Of a DNA stretch of 64,000 bases, positions 52,397 to 63,925 are shown piece by piece; the stretch's first letter is position 1; the number at the start of each line of letters is the position of its first letter. This stretch comes from Emergomyces orientalis (taxonomy: Eukaryota > Ascomycota > Eurotiomycetes > Onygenales > Ajellomycetaceae), in assembly GCA_002110485.1 (NCBI GenBank), contig MOWL01000052.1:1-64000 (forward strand), in the 5' to 3' direction. The notes beneath the pieces were generated by a model that was not told the DNA's origin, did not search any database, and was given only the letters and a program-made list of their open reading frames with translations. A program made the position numbers and the translations under genes.

Positions 52397-53935
52397 ACAA
52401 AAGTTCATGCTTCATCCATGGATTGTCTATCTCAAATTTCTTCACAATTGTTAATTGTTGTGTTGTTTATGCTTCTATTTTTAGACAATGAGCTTTGAGA
52501 AGTTGATTATTGAGTGCTGTGTTTCTAGAATCAATATCTTCTTGTCTTCAGCTTTTCAGAGATTAAGAACTAGATCTTCTGATATTCTTTCTACTGAGTT
52601 TTCAGAGTATTCTAGATGAAGCAGGCTGTTGAGTAAATAACTAATTGGTGGATGCATTTGAGCTACCTAGATAAGAGCCATGGATGATGACAGAAAAATG
52701 ACAAACTTGAGTTAAATAGAGAGAAGATGGCTACAAAACAGTAATATAATAAGTGAAAGTGTGAGACTCATTCAATGAGTCATGATCAATACTTTATTCA
52801 TGAACTATTTATCTCAAATTCTCTCATAATCATTGTGTTGTGTTGTTAATGCTTCTATTTTTAGACAATGAGCTTTGAGAAGTTGATTATTGAGTGCTGT
52901 GTTTCTAGAATTAATATTTTCTTATCTTCAGTTTTTCAGAGATTAAGAACTAGATCTTCTGATATTCTTTCTACTGAGTTTTCAGAGTATTTTAGATGAA
53001 GCAAGCTGTTGAGTAAATAACTAATTGGTGAATGCATTTGAGCTACCTAGATAAGAGCCATGGATGATGACAGAAAGATGGCAAACTTAAGTTAAATAGA
53101 GAGAAGATGGCTACAAAACAGTAATATAATAAGTGAAAGTGTGAGACTCATTCAATGAGTCATGATCAATGCTTTATTCATGAACTACTTATCTCAAATT
53201 CTCTCATAATCATTGTGTTGTGTTGTTAATGCTTCTATTTTTAGACAATGAGCTTTGAGAAATTAATTATTGAGTGCTGTGTTTCTAGAATCAATATCTT
53301 CTTGTCTTCAGCTTTTCAGAGATTAAGAACTAGATCTTCTGATATTCTTTCTACTGAGTTTTCAGAGTATTCTAGATGAAGCAAGCTGTTGAGTAAATAA
53401 CTAATTGATGGATGCATTTGAGCTACCTAGATAAGAGCCATGGATGATGACAGAAAGATGGCAAACTTGAGTTAAATAGAGAGAAGATGGCTACAAAACA
53501 GTAATATAATAAGTGAGAGTGTGAGACTCATTCAATGAGTCATAATCAATGCTTTATTCATGAACTACTTATCTCAAATTCTCTCACAATCATTGTGTTG
53601 TGTTGTTAATGCTTCTATTTTTAGACAATGAGCTTTGAGAAATTGATTATTGAGTACTGTGTTTCTAGAATCAATATCTTCTTGTCTTCAGCTTTTCAGA
53701 GACTAAGAACTAGATCTTCTGATATTCTTTCTGCTAAGTTTTCAAAGTATTCTAGATGTAGCAAGCTGTTGAGTAAATAACTAATTGGTGGATGCATTTG
53801 AGCTACCTAGATAAGAGCCATGGATGTTATGACAAAAGGGTGGCAAACTTGGGTTGAATAGAGAGAAGATGGCTACAAGACAGCGATATAATGAGTGGGG
53901 GTGTGAGACTTGTTTAAAAGGGTCATGACTAGCTT
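52397..53935. repeat. 380-bp satellite, about four copies
   Basis: The landmark GCTTCTATTTTTAGACAATG occurs at 52471, 52851, 53231 and 53611, exactly 380 bp apart. Copies differ by a few per cent. The first is partial at its left end and the last diverges towards its right end. There is no coding frame. Each unit carries a GACTCATTCAATGAGTC dyad. An inverted copy of part of the unit follows at once (see the hairpin). Confidence 0.95.
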
Positions 53936-53973
53936 CTCTCTATTCAACCCAAGCTTGCCACCCTTCTGTCATG
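53829..53973. repeat. Terminal inverted segment of the satellite
   Basis: A segment of the last unit (ATGACAAAAGGGTGG to GAATAGAGAGAAG, 53831-53870) is repeated in inverted orientation at 53932-53971, with about 60 bp between the arms. The array therefore ends in a roughly 40-bp-stem hairpin. Confidence 0.85.
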
Positions 53974-56336
53974 TTAATAAACCCTTGAAAACCCCCACCG
54001 TTGAACAGAATGAAATGGATACCAAGACGGAGGTTATGGACCTTATTGCATTTAATACATCATATACCAATGTACTGTATTATTCTGAAAAAGTGATAAA
54101 GAGAAAGAAGTAGAAATGGTAGAATAATAAAATGAAATTTTAATTAAGAGAATGGGCGCAAGATACTGAATTTCCCCTTGATGTTCTTCTTCGCCCTCTC
54201 AACTTTCCCAGCCAACCATTCTCCCTCCGGCTTCAGCAGTTCTTACCAATAGAGGTCTAGCAGAATCTTGTCAATCAAGCTAGTGTCTTCTCGCGCGATC
54301 GCTGGAATGTCTGCATACAAAGTTGCATTGCGATATTGAATCACGCCAGAGTTGATAAACAGATGTCGTATTTAAATTCCAAGCTATGCCTATGGCTATG
54401 CTAACTTGGCTGTCCTCGAAGCTACATACACGCCGAGAATTATCTCCTGGCTCAAATGCGTTGCGCCCCGTGAGTACATTTGTTGGCCATCCAGCCGTCT
54501 CCAGAGCAGACTTGGGACCATTTTGATTAGCATCATCAGGTCGCCCTCATAAATTAAAAAGCTTGATGCCAATACAATCAGGCGACGGCTAGCTCCCTCC
54601 ACTGGAACTGATCCTCTTAACTCAAGCTGCTGCAATAGTTGCTATTGCAGAGTTGTGGTTTCCTTCGTTTGTTCATTTTTTCATTCATAAGTTTTTTTGG
54701 AGGGGGAGGGGGGAGAGGGTTATAAAGACAAAATAAATCATAAAAATTTCCGCACTTGTAATGTTTTCTAAAACCTGGCTGACAGTATGATTTCTTTTCC
54801 CTCCCTTCTTTTCTTCCCCAACCCCGCCTTTCGTTTTTTTCTTTTTTGAATAAGCTTTGAAACTTGAGGTCTACTACCTTGTATTCCTGACGTGTAGGGT
54901 ATTCCTGACGTGTAGGGTATTCCTGACGTGTAGGGTGTTGATTTTGGTGAGGGTACACATACAAACTAGAGGGAACCATAGAAACCCTACACCGCGCTTC
55001 CATGTAGAGTGTCGGATTTCAGCCAATATTGAAGATAGATGAAAGTTTATATGATGAAAGTTGTAGAGAATCAAAAATGCGCTATTTTGATCATATTTAT
55101 ATTCTCAAAGTTGAGGGTTTTTTTTTGATGTGGTTTGCCAAGTCTGCACTATGTGTCAACTGTGTTCACCCTAGAAAATAAAAAAGGTCAAAATATGAAA
55201 AACTTAGTATGACGAAAGTTGTAGAGTATAAAAAATGCAACATTTTGAATATAATATCTTATTCACAGCTTGACTATTGACTGAGTTATTGAATTTCAAA
55301 GATTATTAAAATTATTATATGTTTGCTACGCATGGAGGTTCCATGGCCCGCCGCACCTACCTTCGCGGTGCGCCTGCCTCCGCTCCGCCCACGTCATGGC
55401 ATATACGCCAGCGTGCCCCCTTGTAGCTAGTTAGAGAATCAACCTTAATACACACAATAATAAGATGAAGCAAGCTTCTATCACCATCAATGTTAACTCA
55501 ACAGATGTATTATTTTATAAATCAAATATTATAGCTATAAAAATCTTTATATAACATAAATTATAGTAAATATAGAGAGCTGTATAATGAATATTTTTTC
55601 ATATTTTTTAAAGTTAATATTTTATTAATTTAACTAATTTTTAGAGATGAAATACTTTCTACTACTTTTTAAACTACTGATCAGATCTATTATTATTATT
55701 ATTATTTATTTATACACCACTTAATCGCGAGGATATGTGTGTGTTCATCTATTTTAACAAGCAGGGGAAACCGTGTGGCCAGCCTTGCCTGCCACTGGAC
55801 TAAAAACCCCGCGATTCTCAGATCTATTCTGTCTATTTAACATCTTCAGGTTACTGTGGAGCAGCCACAGCTGCTCTTAGAGAGAGAGTGCATAGCACTA
55901 TAGAAAAGAATAAAAGAAAAAGAAAGAAGAAAGGAGTGTGCAATCTCTGACATAAGAAAAAATCCCCTGAAGGCCCCCATGCCGCGAGGCACTGTAGTGA
56001 GTGTGTTGTGCTGAAGAGCTCTTCAGTCTTTTTCATATCTGACTGTTGCACTGGGTCTGATGAGCAGTTGACATGTCACTCCTTCACACTGCTTATGCTG
56101 TATTTAGGCTGACTCATTCACGCCCGGCGCGCGCAATTCCTGTGTTGATTCATGCTGGTGTCGCACTTTCCTGTGTTTTATTGCGCTTGATGCGTGCAAC
56201 CCTATATTATAACATGCCAGTAGCTGTTTTTCCCACCCCTGTTCACGCCAGTTGCGTGTACTCTCATGTTATTTGGCACTTGCCGCGCTCTTTTCTGTGC
56301 TTGTCTGCTTTCTCTGCATGCCTTTTGATGTATCAG
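53974..56336. other. Gap without a recognised gene
   Basis: 54180-54640 on the minus strand holds fragments with coding-like texture (AREDTSLIDKILLDLYW, then LLKPEGEWLAGKVERAKK) interrupted by stops. I cannot name the family. Three 18-bp units (TATTCCTGACGTGTAGGG) lie at 54882-54935. A block near 55036 recurs near 55196 (GAAAGTTGTAGAG contexts). 55320-55440 is a GC-rich island. 55840-56336 is probably the 3' untranslated region of the LINE that follows. Confidence 0.45.
54882..54935. repeat. 18-bp tandem repeat, three units
   Basis: TATTCCTGACGTGTAGGG is repeated three times in perfect register (54882, 54900, 54918). Each unit contains a TGACGT core resembling a bZIP site. No gene is recognised on either side. 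Confidence 0.9.
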
Positions 56337-59300
56337 CTATGCTTTGTATGCGCTGAGTGTTCTGGCTAGCTTGAACTGTTCAAGAATGCCCTGTTCAAGC
56401 CACCACCTTGTGAGTCTGTGAAGGCCTTCTTTTGTATTCAGCAGTCATTTCTTGTCAATTCTGCCCTCTGTTTCCAGTTCCCTGCGTCTCACATCAAACC
56501 GCATACAGTGAATCATCACATGGGTCACTGTCTCCTGCTCATAGCCACATGCACATCTGGGGGTGGGGAAGTCTGGCACTCTTCGTCTGTGCAGAAAGGC
56601 TGCCAGCCCTGTCTTGCCTGTACGTAGCTGCACTATTAGAGAGCTGCGCGCCTTGCTCAGCCCCTCATGCCACTTCAATAGTTTCTTATCTGGAGGCCTT
56701 CCAAAGAGCTCTCCTCAAGGTGTTCTACACACCCGCCACTTTGTTCTCCAGTGATGTAGTACCTCCTCCTGCACCCATTTTGCAAAGCTTCAGTTCATTC
56801 TGATATCAGTCTGTCTTTCATCTCTTCTAGTTTGCTTTACTCCAGCCACCCACTGTGCACTCCATGCTGTCTGCATGTCTGTAGAATGTAGCACTGTCTC
56901 AACTGGCCTTCTCACTCTTCCATTTCTTCGCCTGAGTCTTGTTCGCACACTAGTGCATGCCTGCTCTATCTGTCTAGCCATTCCTGATCTTCTGATTCGC
57001 TCCACTGCCTTAACAACCAGGCTGTCCAAGTGAATGCTGAGAGGTGGGGTGTGTGTTTCAGCCTCCAGCGATGAGATGGGCGTGGCTCTATATGCCCCTG
57101 CAATGGTGCGGAGACATGTATTCTGTATTTTCTCCATCTCTGCTAGAAGTTGCCGCTGGCGCCTTGGCTCCTGAGGTGTCGCGCATGGGAGGTGCCATGC
57201 CAGGGCCTCATAAGAGATGGCCGGCCTGATCACTGCATTGTAGACTCTTCTAGCCTGGTGTAGAGGCAGTCCCCAGGTTGACTGGGTGGTTTGAGTTAAT
57301 GCTCGGACCTGCAATTTCATTTTCCCCACTGTGACATTCACATGCTTCTTCCACTTGAGCTTAGGGTCCAGCCACACTCCCAGCACTCTCATGGCCTTCT
57401 GTGGTGCAACAACCTGCTGCGGTAGCTGTAGAGGTTCTTCCACATTGAACCGTGTTCTTGCTCTGGTGAAGTGCATTAGCTCATACTTCTGTGGTGCGAA
57501 AATCGCTCCATGCCTGGTCGCCCACTGCTCACATTCCGCGTGGATCCGCGCTAGTTGCGCGCAGTTGGCCTCAGTGGAAGCGCCATAAGCCAGTACATTG
57601 ACATCGTCCACGAATCCTATGCAGCTGGATGGCTCATGGGGGGGTGCGCATACCCGCAGCAGCTCTTCATTATAGAACAAAAAGAGAATAGGAGAGAGCG
57701 GTGACCCCTGAGGAATCCCTGCTTTCACCTTGAAGACCTCTGACTCCTGTTCATCAAATACCAGAGTGACCTTCCGGTCACTCATGAATGAGTTCACCCA
57801 ACCAGTGAGTTGTCTGGGTATTCCTTTCATTCTAAGAATATGCACAAGCCGCTTTCTTAGCACCCTGTCATAGGCTCCTGAGATATCCAGTGATAGCACT
57901 GATGCCACTGCCCCTGGCTCCTCCCTGACAGTGCGAATCTGTGCCAGTAACATTGCCACTGCTGTCTCAGTTGAGCGACCACTCCGCGCGCCCATCTGTT
58001 GCACTGGTAGAAGATTAAATTGTTCTGCTAGCCGTCTAAGCTCTCTAGCTGTTGCGGCCTCAATGATTTTACCCACTGTATCCAGGAGTGCTATAGGCCT
58101 CCATGTCTCTGTCTTGCTGTAGTTCTTCTTTCCTGGTTTTTTCAGCACCACTGTGCGCGCAGTCTTGAAGGCCTGTGAGTAGTGCTCCCATTGCCAGCAT
58201 GCCTGGGTGAGCTCAGTCATTGCTCTGATGAACACTGGCCCCAGCATCTTGAGAAATCGGTTGGGGATGCCATTTGCACCTGGTGCCTTGTCATTTGGCA
58301 GCCTGGCTATGATTGCTGCCATGGTTTCCTCTGTGATTTCCATTATATTGTCTATATCCGGCGGTGGTGTGCACTCACTCATGTCAGTCTCACTGGCAGG
58401 CAGGGGATCTGGGAAGAAGCGTGCTCTCAGCAGCTCTGTCTTGCCCTGGAAGTCACATATCAGTGTTTCAGAGGCCTCAGTCCCGTGCTGCAGTCCCTCC
58501 AGGGGCGGGATTAGCGCCGGCTGCTTGGCTTCGCGGGTGTGAGTGCGCCCCCATTTGGCTAGCTTCCAGAGCAGTTTAGGGTCAGTCCCTGCACTGTTCA
58601 TAAGACCATGAAAGCTGGCTGTCTTTGCAAGTTTCATCTCTCTGTTGTGTTTATTTCTTGCCTGCGCTCTCTCTTTCTCTGTGCTGTGAGGGCTTCTTAA
58701 GATGTGCTTGTACTCACATACTGCCTCTGCCACCCTGGTGGACCACCAGGAGTGACTATATTCACAGATATGTGCATTCTTGACATGTTTAGCTGCAAGC
58801 TTATTGATGAACTCACTGAGATACTGCACATACTCATCAATTTTCAATGTGGATGTGAAGACTGTGCAGCATCTCAGCTTCTGACAGTCTCTTTGCAGTT
58901 GTGTTGAGTCAACATTCTTCCAGTTCCGTCTTTCTCTTTGTGCAGTGGTTGGCCTCACTGCTAAAACTGTGGCTACTGGTAGATGATCTGAGGCCATGTC
59001 TGCCTCCCTTGCTACACCACACTTGCTCATTCCAGCGCTCAGACTCTCTGACACAAAGATTAGATTCAGGGTGGTCTCTGCACTGCTGTGGTCTTTCCAT
59101 GTGATTTCCCCCTTCAGTGTGGCCAATTGAAGCCCCAATGCATCGGTCTGCGCAATGAGCTCCCAGGCCATGTTGAAGTTGCGCGCCACGCGCTCTCCCC
59201 CCCAGTGTGTGTGATGCACGTTGAAGTCTCCCAGCACTACAGTCTGTGCTTGTTGCGCGCTCAGCCTTCCATGTTGCGCTTGTAGCGCAGTCTTCGCCCC

Positions 59301-59702
59301 CTCCACCACCGCTTGGAGCTGATGGATCGGGGAGTCCTCCGGTATGGCTGTGTAACTGCCTGGTGGGGTTGCGTAGACATTCAGTATTATGACCGGGCCG
59401 CATGCGGTGTGGAGTGTCAACATGATCATAAAGCTTGATATTATTTTCACTTTCCATGCCGCCACTGCTAGCTTCTTGTTAATTAGAAATCCCACTCTGG
59501 CTTTCTCATCCTGCATGCTCATCTGCCAGAATTCACAGTTTGCAGAACAAGTGGTGCCTTCTTCTGTCTTTCCATGCATCCAGGGCTCTTGTAACGCGAT
59601 AACATCATAGTTTAATGCCATTTTGGGCTTGGCCAGTAATGCATTCATCACCTTGACAGAGTTGTGCACATTGTATTGCAGTATATGAAGCTGTTCCCTC
59701 AT
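56337..59702 (-). pseudogene. LINE ORF2: endonuclease, RT and zinc knuckle, three TGA stops
   Basis: The frame from the ATG at 59702 to the TAG at 56337 has exactly 1122 codons with TGA at 56790, 56714 and 56445 and no indels. The endonuclease has LQYNVHNS, ALQEPW, LGDFNVHHTHWGG and ASDHLPV. RT has KAPGANGIPNRFLK, WRPIALLDTVGK, GARSGRSTETAV, SLDISGAYDRV (motif A), GIPQGSPLSP and FVDDVNVLAYG (motif C, F replacing Y). The C-terminus carries the knuckle CACGYEQETVTHVMIHC and LNTKEGLHRLTRWW. All three stops could come from CGA. The catalytic part upstream of the first stop is complete, so residual activity of a truncated 971-residue product is possible. Confidence 0.92.
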
Positions 59703-60510
59703 CACTCATGCATGTCCATGTCCCGTGTGTTATTCGACTGGTTGGTTTGTACATACTCATGGAGCCTCTCTGTCTCGCCCCCGCTCTTGCTATGTCTGTG
59801 CCTGTCCATCTTCTGTTGACTGCTGGGGGCCTCCTCATGCATGGGTCTGCTTTGTTTTCTAGGGGTGATCCAGCCCTCCTCATCCAGCTTTCTCATATAT
59901 GTCTTGTCTTCTCATTTTTCCACCCATTCATTGCTTTTCGCCAATTCAGCCTTTGTACTGGGTTATCCGTGACAAGAATCAGGTCTCCGCTGGGCATGTA
60001 TCTTGCTGCCACCACTGTGCCGGCGGTGATGTCTTTGATAGCTTCGTTCACCTTCTTAACAATGGCCTCTGGGGTGCGCTCCTCCACTGCCAGTGCATCA
60101 CAGTTGCGCTGAGATATCACCACCTCTCTCAATGCACCTCTGGTTACTATCTTTGCTGGCGGCCCTCCATTGGCCGCTATGCGCGCCCATGAGGTCTCAC
60201 TGTCCAGCATGTTGTGTCTTTCATTCTGCTGTGATGCGCTTGTAGCGCTCTCTAGCTTCTTTAACATGTTGTCAAGCAGGTCCTCCTTGAGCTCATTCAC
60301 TGCCTTCAGAGCTCTCTGAATATACAGTAATTCTTTCTTATTAACCTTCTTGTCTTTCTCCCCCTCTCTAAGAGCCTCGGTGATCATGCGCAGTGTTGCT
60401 GTCATACCATTTGTTGCTGCATCTCCTGCCTGCGCGGCTCCAGGTACGCGTCGCGCCGCGCGCGCACCCACATTCCCTGCACCACCACTCACGCTCACAG
60501 CTTCAACCAT
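59702..60510 (-). pseudogene. LINE ORF1, split by a frameshift
   Basis: From the ATG at 60510 (MVEAVSVSGG) the frame runs through KKELLYIQRALKAVNELKE (predicted helix), SWARIAANGG and RLNWRKAMNGWKNEKTRHI to a TGA at 59893. The likely C-terminus continues in another frame (DEEGWITPRKQSRPMHEEA) and ends at 59702-59704. That stop shares its final base with the ORF2 ATG in the pentanucleotide TGATG, an arrangement known for termination-reinitiation in other LINEs. No cysteine knuckle is seen in ORF1. Confidence 0.7.
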
Positions 60511-61556
60511 GGTGTTTGAGAGTGTGTAAGCGAGCTGATGCCCTTCAAGACCCTCTGCGGTATGAAAGCGATCGCGATTTAGATGTAAAAGAATAAAATA
60601 ATTTTTGATGAGGTTTTTTCCAAAGTTTATATAATTAAAAGAAAGTAATCTTATTAATGACAATTTTAATATATTATTAAGTTTTCATACTCTATGTACA
60701 AGAATTCATATCAACTTATATATATAAAATCTATAAAAAGAGAAGAATTACAGTAAGCTGAATTTATCAGTGAAGCTCTGATGAAAAGTAATTTCACACT
60801 GAGAATCTTCATCACAGTAGTCTGATAAATGAATGATGTGTGAATACTATATTAAATATATTTTTTCTCATCATTTTAATGTTATTTATAATAAAGTTGA
60901 GAGAGATATAAAGCTGTGTATAAATTACAATTATAAGAAGAAGAGATATTTAATTTATTTCAATAAATTCAAGTTCAAAATAGGAGATTTTCGTCAGCAT
61001 GGGCACTTTAGTGCTCCATGTCCTTGAAACCCAGCGCTCTCCCTGTCCGGTCTAGCGCCGCCCTATTCAGGTTAGGCACCACCCGATGCAGTTTGGTGCC
61101 GCCCGTTCAGGAATGGCGTCCCTGCCTGCTGTTGTGATGCTGCCTCGCGTCGCCTGCCATGATAAGATAAATGTCCTCGATCTTCCCTCTGTCTCTCACA
61201 TACTCTGTTCACCACTTTTTCCCCTGTTACCTTTGCCGTTTCTTCCTGACGGCAATCCACAATATCCTATGCTATTTCTCCCACTAGAAACTATAGAGGC
61301 AGGAGCGCTTTGTCCTCTCTCTTCAACATCCCAGATCCATCTAGGATCTAACAGCTCATTCAGGAAGAGAAGACAGTCCCAGGTTTTCTGCAAATAGATC
61401 ATACCTAGGTAGGCACCAATCCAATGATAGTCTGGGAAGGTGTTCGATAAGATCAGCAAGTTGTTGCCGTTTCAGGCGAAAACTCAATAAATCACAGTCA
61501 ATAATACACAGAGCTTCGGCAACTTCAGGGAAACAAACAAGGCTTAAGAATAGGTG
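60511..61556. other. Gap without a recognised gene
   Basis: 60600-61000 is very AT-rich and may be the 5' leader or flank of the LINE. 61020-61140 turns GC-rich with short repeats (GGTTAGGCACCACCCG, then GGTGCCGCCCG). A minus-strand frame at 61196-61459 has no recognisable motif. The 3' end of the HNH gene lies at the right border. Confidence 0.5.
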
Positions 61557-62828
61557 TCAGCATTTCACATCTACCCAATCACCCAACCGAAGCATCACCA
61601 AACGACCTAGTTCAGTTGAACCATCTCCATGCACGCCGATATTCTCCAGATCCCGAAGAATTTTATCAATGTATTCGCCAGCTCCAGAGAGGTGTAGGAT
61701 ATGGGCAATGGCACTGTGAATTGCAAAGAACCGAGGCAGGGGTGCATCAATTGTACAGTCTACTGAAAGATAGAGCGTGCGAGTAATAGGAAGATCAGGT
61801 AAAATCTCGGGAAGAAAGGCTTTCACTTGATACGTGTGCAACTGGGATGGGACGGGTTCGAAGAAAATCTCAAAGCCGCCAAATAAGGTGTGGAGAGAGG
61901 GAGAAAGACTGATAGCATTGAAGGGTCGATCAATATCAATCCCTTCAATGAGCCGTACGACATCGTGGTCAAACATATCAAGAATATTGAGAGTGGCTCT
62001 TTTGGATTCACTCTAAATGCGTCAATTAGCGGAGCACCAAATGTAAAAATTCTCTCAAGAAATATATTTACCAGTTGAGAATCTTGATCTGATTTCATCA
62101 AGGCGTGCGGAAGGATATGAGCTACTTGTAAACTGTCAAACGACTGTCCACGAAGAGGATTTCCTTCTTCATCTTGAGCGTCAGCGCCATGTCTTTTGAA
62201 CCGTTTCAAGGCTTCTGTCAAGTCGAACTTGTGTGATATAACACAACGATAACGGTCTCGGATCAGACAGGCTCCCCGAAGCGTGCTCAGTCGGTCTGGG
62301 GTCCCAACATACGCTTGTTCGCCGCCTATTGCTCGCTGGACGGCCGAAAGCGGTGCAGGGGAAGGCTGAGGAGTATGTAGACCGGCTGCTTTCACTGTCA
62401 TAGGGTTAGTTCAAAGGTTCAAAGATTCGACAAATGAAGCAGGACGCGATTGAACAGGATAACAAACGAGGTATGAAAAAGTTGTCCAAAAGAAAGTCGG
62501 CAAATTCCATTAGGCGCTTGCGTAAATTGTCTGCCACATCTTCATCACTGAAGTTAATCGCTTCCCCGTCGATTGAGAAACCCAACCAGTTAACGAAGGC
62601 CGATAGGACCATGTCTTGCGATAAGTCGGAGCGCGCATATTCGTAGGTATAACGGAGAAGGAGAGGGCGGTTGTATTTGACGAGACTTCTATCGTGTGGC
62701 GTGTTATAATGGGCGATGATGGAGTAGAGTTTGGTTCGAGCTCGCGTGCGCTGATCCGGCGTGAAGTGGTGACGGGTCGAGAAATCAAGAATAGCTTCCA
62801 GTGAGGACTCGTGGCGGTGGGGGCCCAT
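61557..62828 (-). CDS. HNH_2-type endonuclease, three exons, intact
   Basis: Exons 62828-62468, 62394-62072 and 62012-61557 are joined by GT-AG introns of 73 and 59 nt, both with CTAA-type branch sites. They give 379 residues. Exon 1 is helical with DNFFIP at its end, and exon 2 starts with LKAAGLHTPQPSPA. The HNH core has CLIRDRYRCVIS, LQVAHILPHAL (first His), IDRPFNAISLS (Asn) and SLHTLFGGFE (second His), which matches the fungal HNH_2 family (PF13391). The second junction restores SDQDSQL to SESKRATLNILDMF. The predicted activity is metal-dependent DNA cleavage; the biological role is unknown. It has no visible lesion although everything around it is decayed. Confidence 0.88.
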
Positions 62829-63254
62829 GTTGGAGCCGGGTTAAGTAAAAATCCAGGGCGGGACGGCGGAACTCGTCAAGAATTCAGTTCACAGAAAGAA
62901 TTGGTAACAATGATGAGGGACTTAAATGGGAAAACCACACGACGACGATGTGAGTTTGGCGTCGCGATGTGTTTCCTGCGGCAGCGAGACTCGGTGTCGT
63001 CATGGGTGATGTTGGGTGGGGGCCGTGCGCTGAGGGCATTACATGGGTGTGTGTTGCTTTTTGACGCCAAGGACTGCCAGAAAGATGCGCGGCCACACAA
63101 ATTGAAATTCTATGGGAGTAAATCTTATATAAATTCATGAATTCTATCTCTTTACACTGACAGTAATGAAAGAATTAATAAAATTAGTTATACTGAAATC
63201 TGTAAAGAAATTATTTAAATAAATAAAGAAAGTTAAAATATATTAATTGAAAGT
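62829..63254. other. Gap upstream of the HNH gene
   Basis: 62829-63110 should contain the HNH promoter. There is no clear TATA box, and short frames on both strands lack motifs. 63130-63250 is AT-rich flank of the following LTR. Confidence 0.5.
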
Positions 63255-63406
63255 TGTCGGATCCACTGGCATCCTTTACCGGGCCCATCGTGTCCGCCGC
63301 CTCCCACGTGATGTAGAGCGGCGTTCGCCGAGCGTTCGCCTATGTAAGCGTACGCACAGTAGCTAGTTTCCTAATATCAACCAACTACTCCTGATTACTG
63401 CCAACA
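63255..63406 (+). repeat. Copia-like 5' LTR
   Basis: This 152-bp segment starts TGTCGGATCC and ends CTGCCAACA (TG...CA). It is followed at once by GGTTATAGCCC, which matches the GGTTATGAGGCCC that follows the 5' LTR of the complete copia element at 32041-37048. The shared primer-binding site is the main argument. The partner LTR would lie beyond the window or be lost. Confidence 0.65.
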
Positions 63407-63618
63407 GGTTATAGCCCTTGTGCGAAAGTCTTCCGCACTGATTTTTGATCTTAAGATTTCAGATTAGCTATATTTAGTGGTTCTATAGCTCAATTGCCCT
63501 GATTCGAATCGCCGACGCGATTCTACCCCTGACTCTTACAACCTAGTTGTTTTGGAAACCGGATTCTGCTTGGCGAATCCAAAAACCCCTTCTTCATTCG
63601 GAAGCTTCTATCACGATA

Positions 63619-63925
63619 ATGGATAGAGCGGATAGTGAAGACTTCACCCCTGGCAAATTCTCTGAAGGAAACGCCTCTGATTCCACCTTCTCGCGGCGAC
63701 GAAATCCTACGCGTTCGTCCAGGCCTCTCAAAACGCCTGAGTGAGATATCGCGAGCGAACTTCAATCTCCGCCCCAGACGGCCTGAAAGGTCCAAAAATC
63801 TCACAAGATGCCGGCGCCGATACCCTCCAGTTCAAGGGGGGGCGCCCGCAGCGAAACACACACTGAGCCGATCGCCGAAACTCCCGAGAGTGTCGGCGAC
63901 GATGATAACAATACCCCCCCCCGTT
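63619..63925 (+). pseudogene. Copia-like gag N-terminus with two TGA stops
   Basis: The ATG at 63619 gives MDRADSEDFTPGKF with a basic Ser/Arg stretch, a TGA at 63742, DIASELQSPP, a second TGA near 63781, and then ETPESVGDDDNNTPP, all in one frame. Its position 210 bp after the LTR and its acidic/basic head fit a copia gag. It is cut at about 63925 by the mariner fragment. Confidence 0.5.

Larger units (their letters stand above)
56337..60510 (-). mobile_element. Near-complete LINE (ORF1 and ORF2), no RNase H
   Basis: ORF1 (60510-59702) and ORF2 (59702-56337) lie on the minus strand, with moderate GC content unlike the AT-rich telomeric LINE. The domain order is gag-like protein, then APE endonuclease and RT, then a zinc knuckle. 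I see no RNase H segment. The ends of the element are not defined: the 5' end lies beyond 60510 and the 3' end below 56337. Confidence 0.9.

Noticed and set aside
52397..53935. Centromeric repeat
   Set aside because: Only four units are present, close to a chromosome end and mixed with transposons. Nothing supports centromere function.
63479..63520. tRNA gene suggested by TAGCTCAATTG and GATTCGAATC
   Set aside because: The two boxes are only about a dozen bases apart, far too close for a tRNA.
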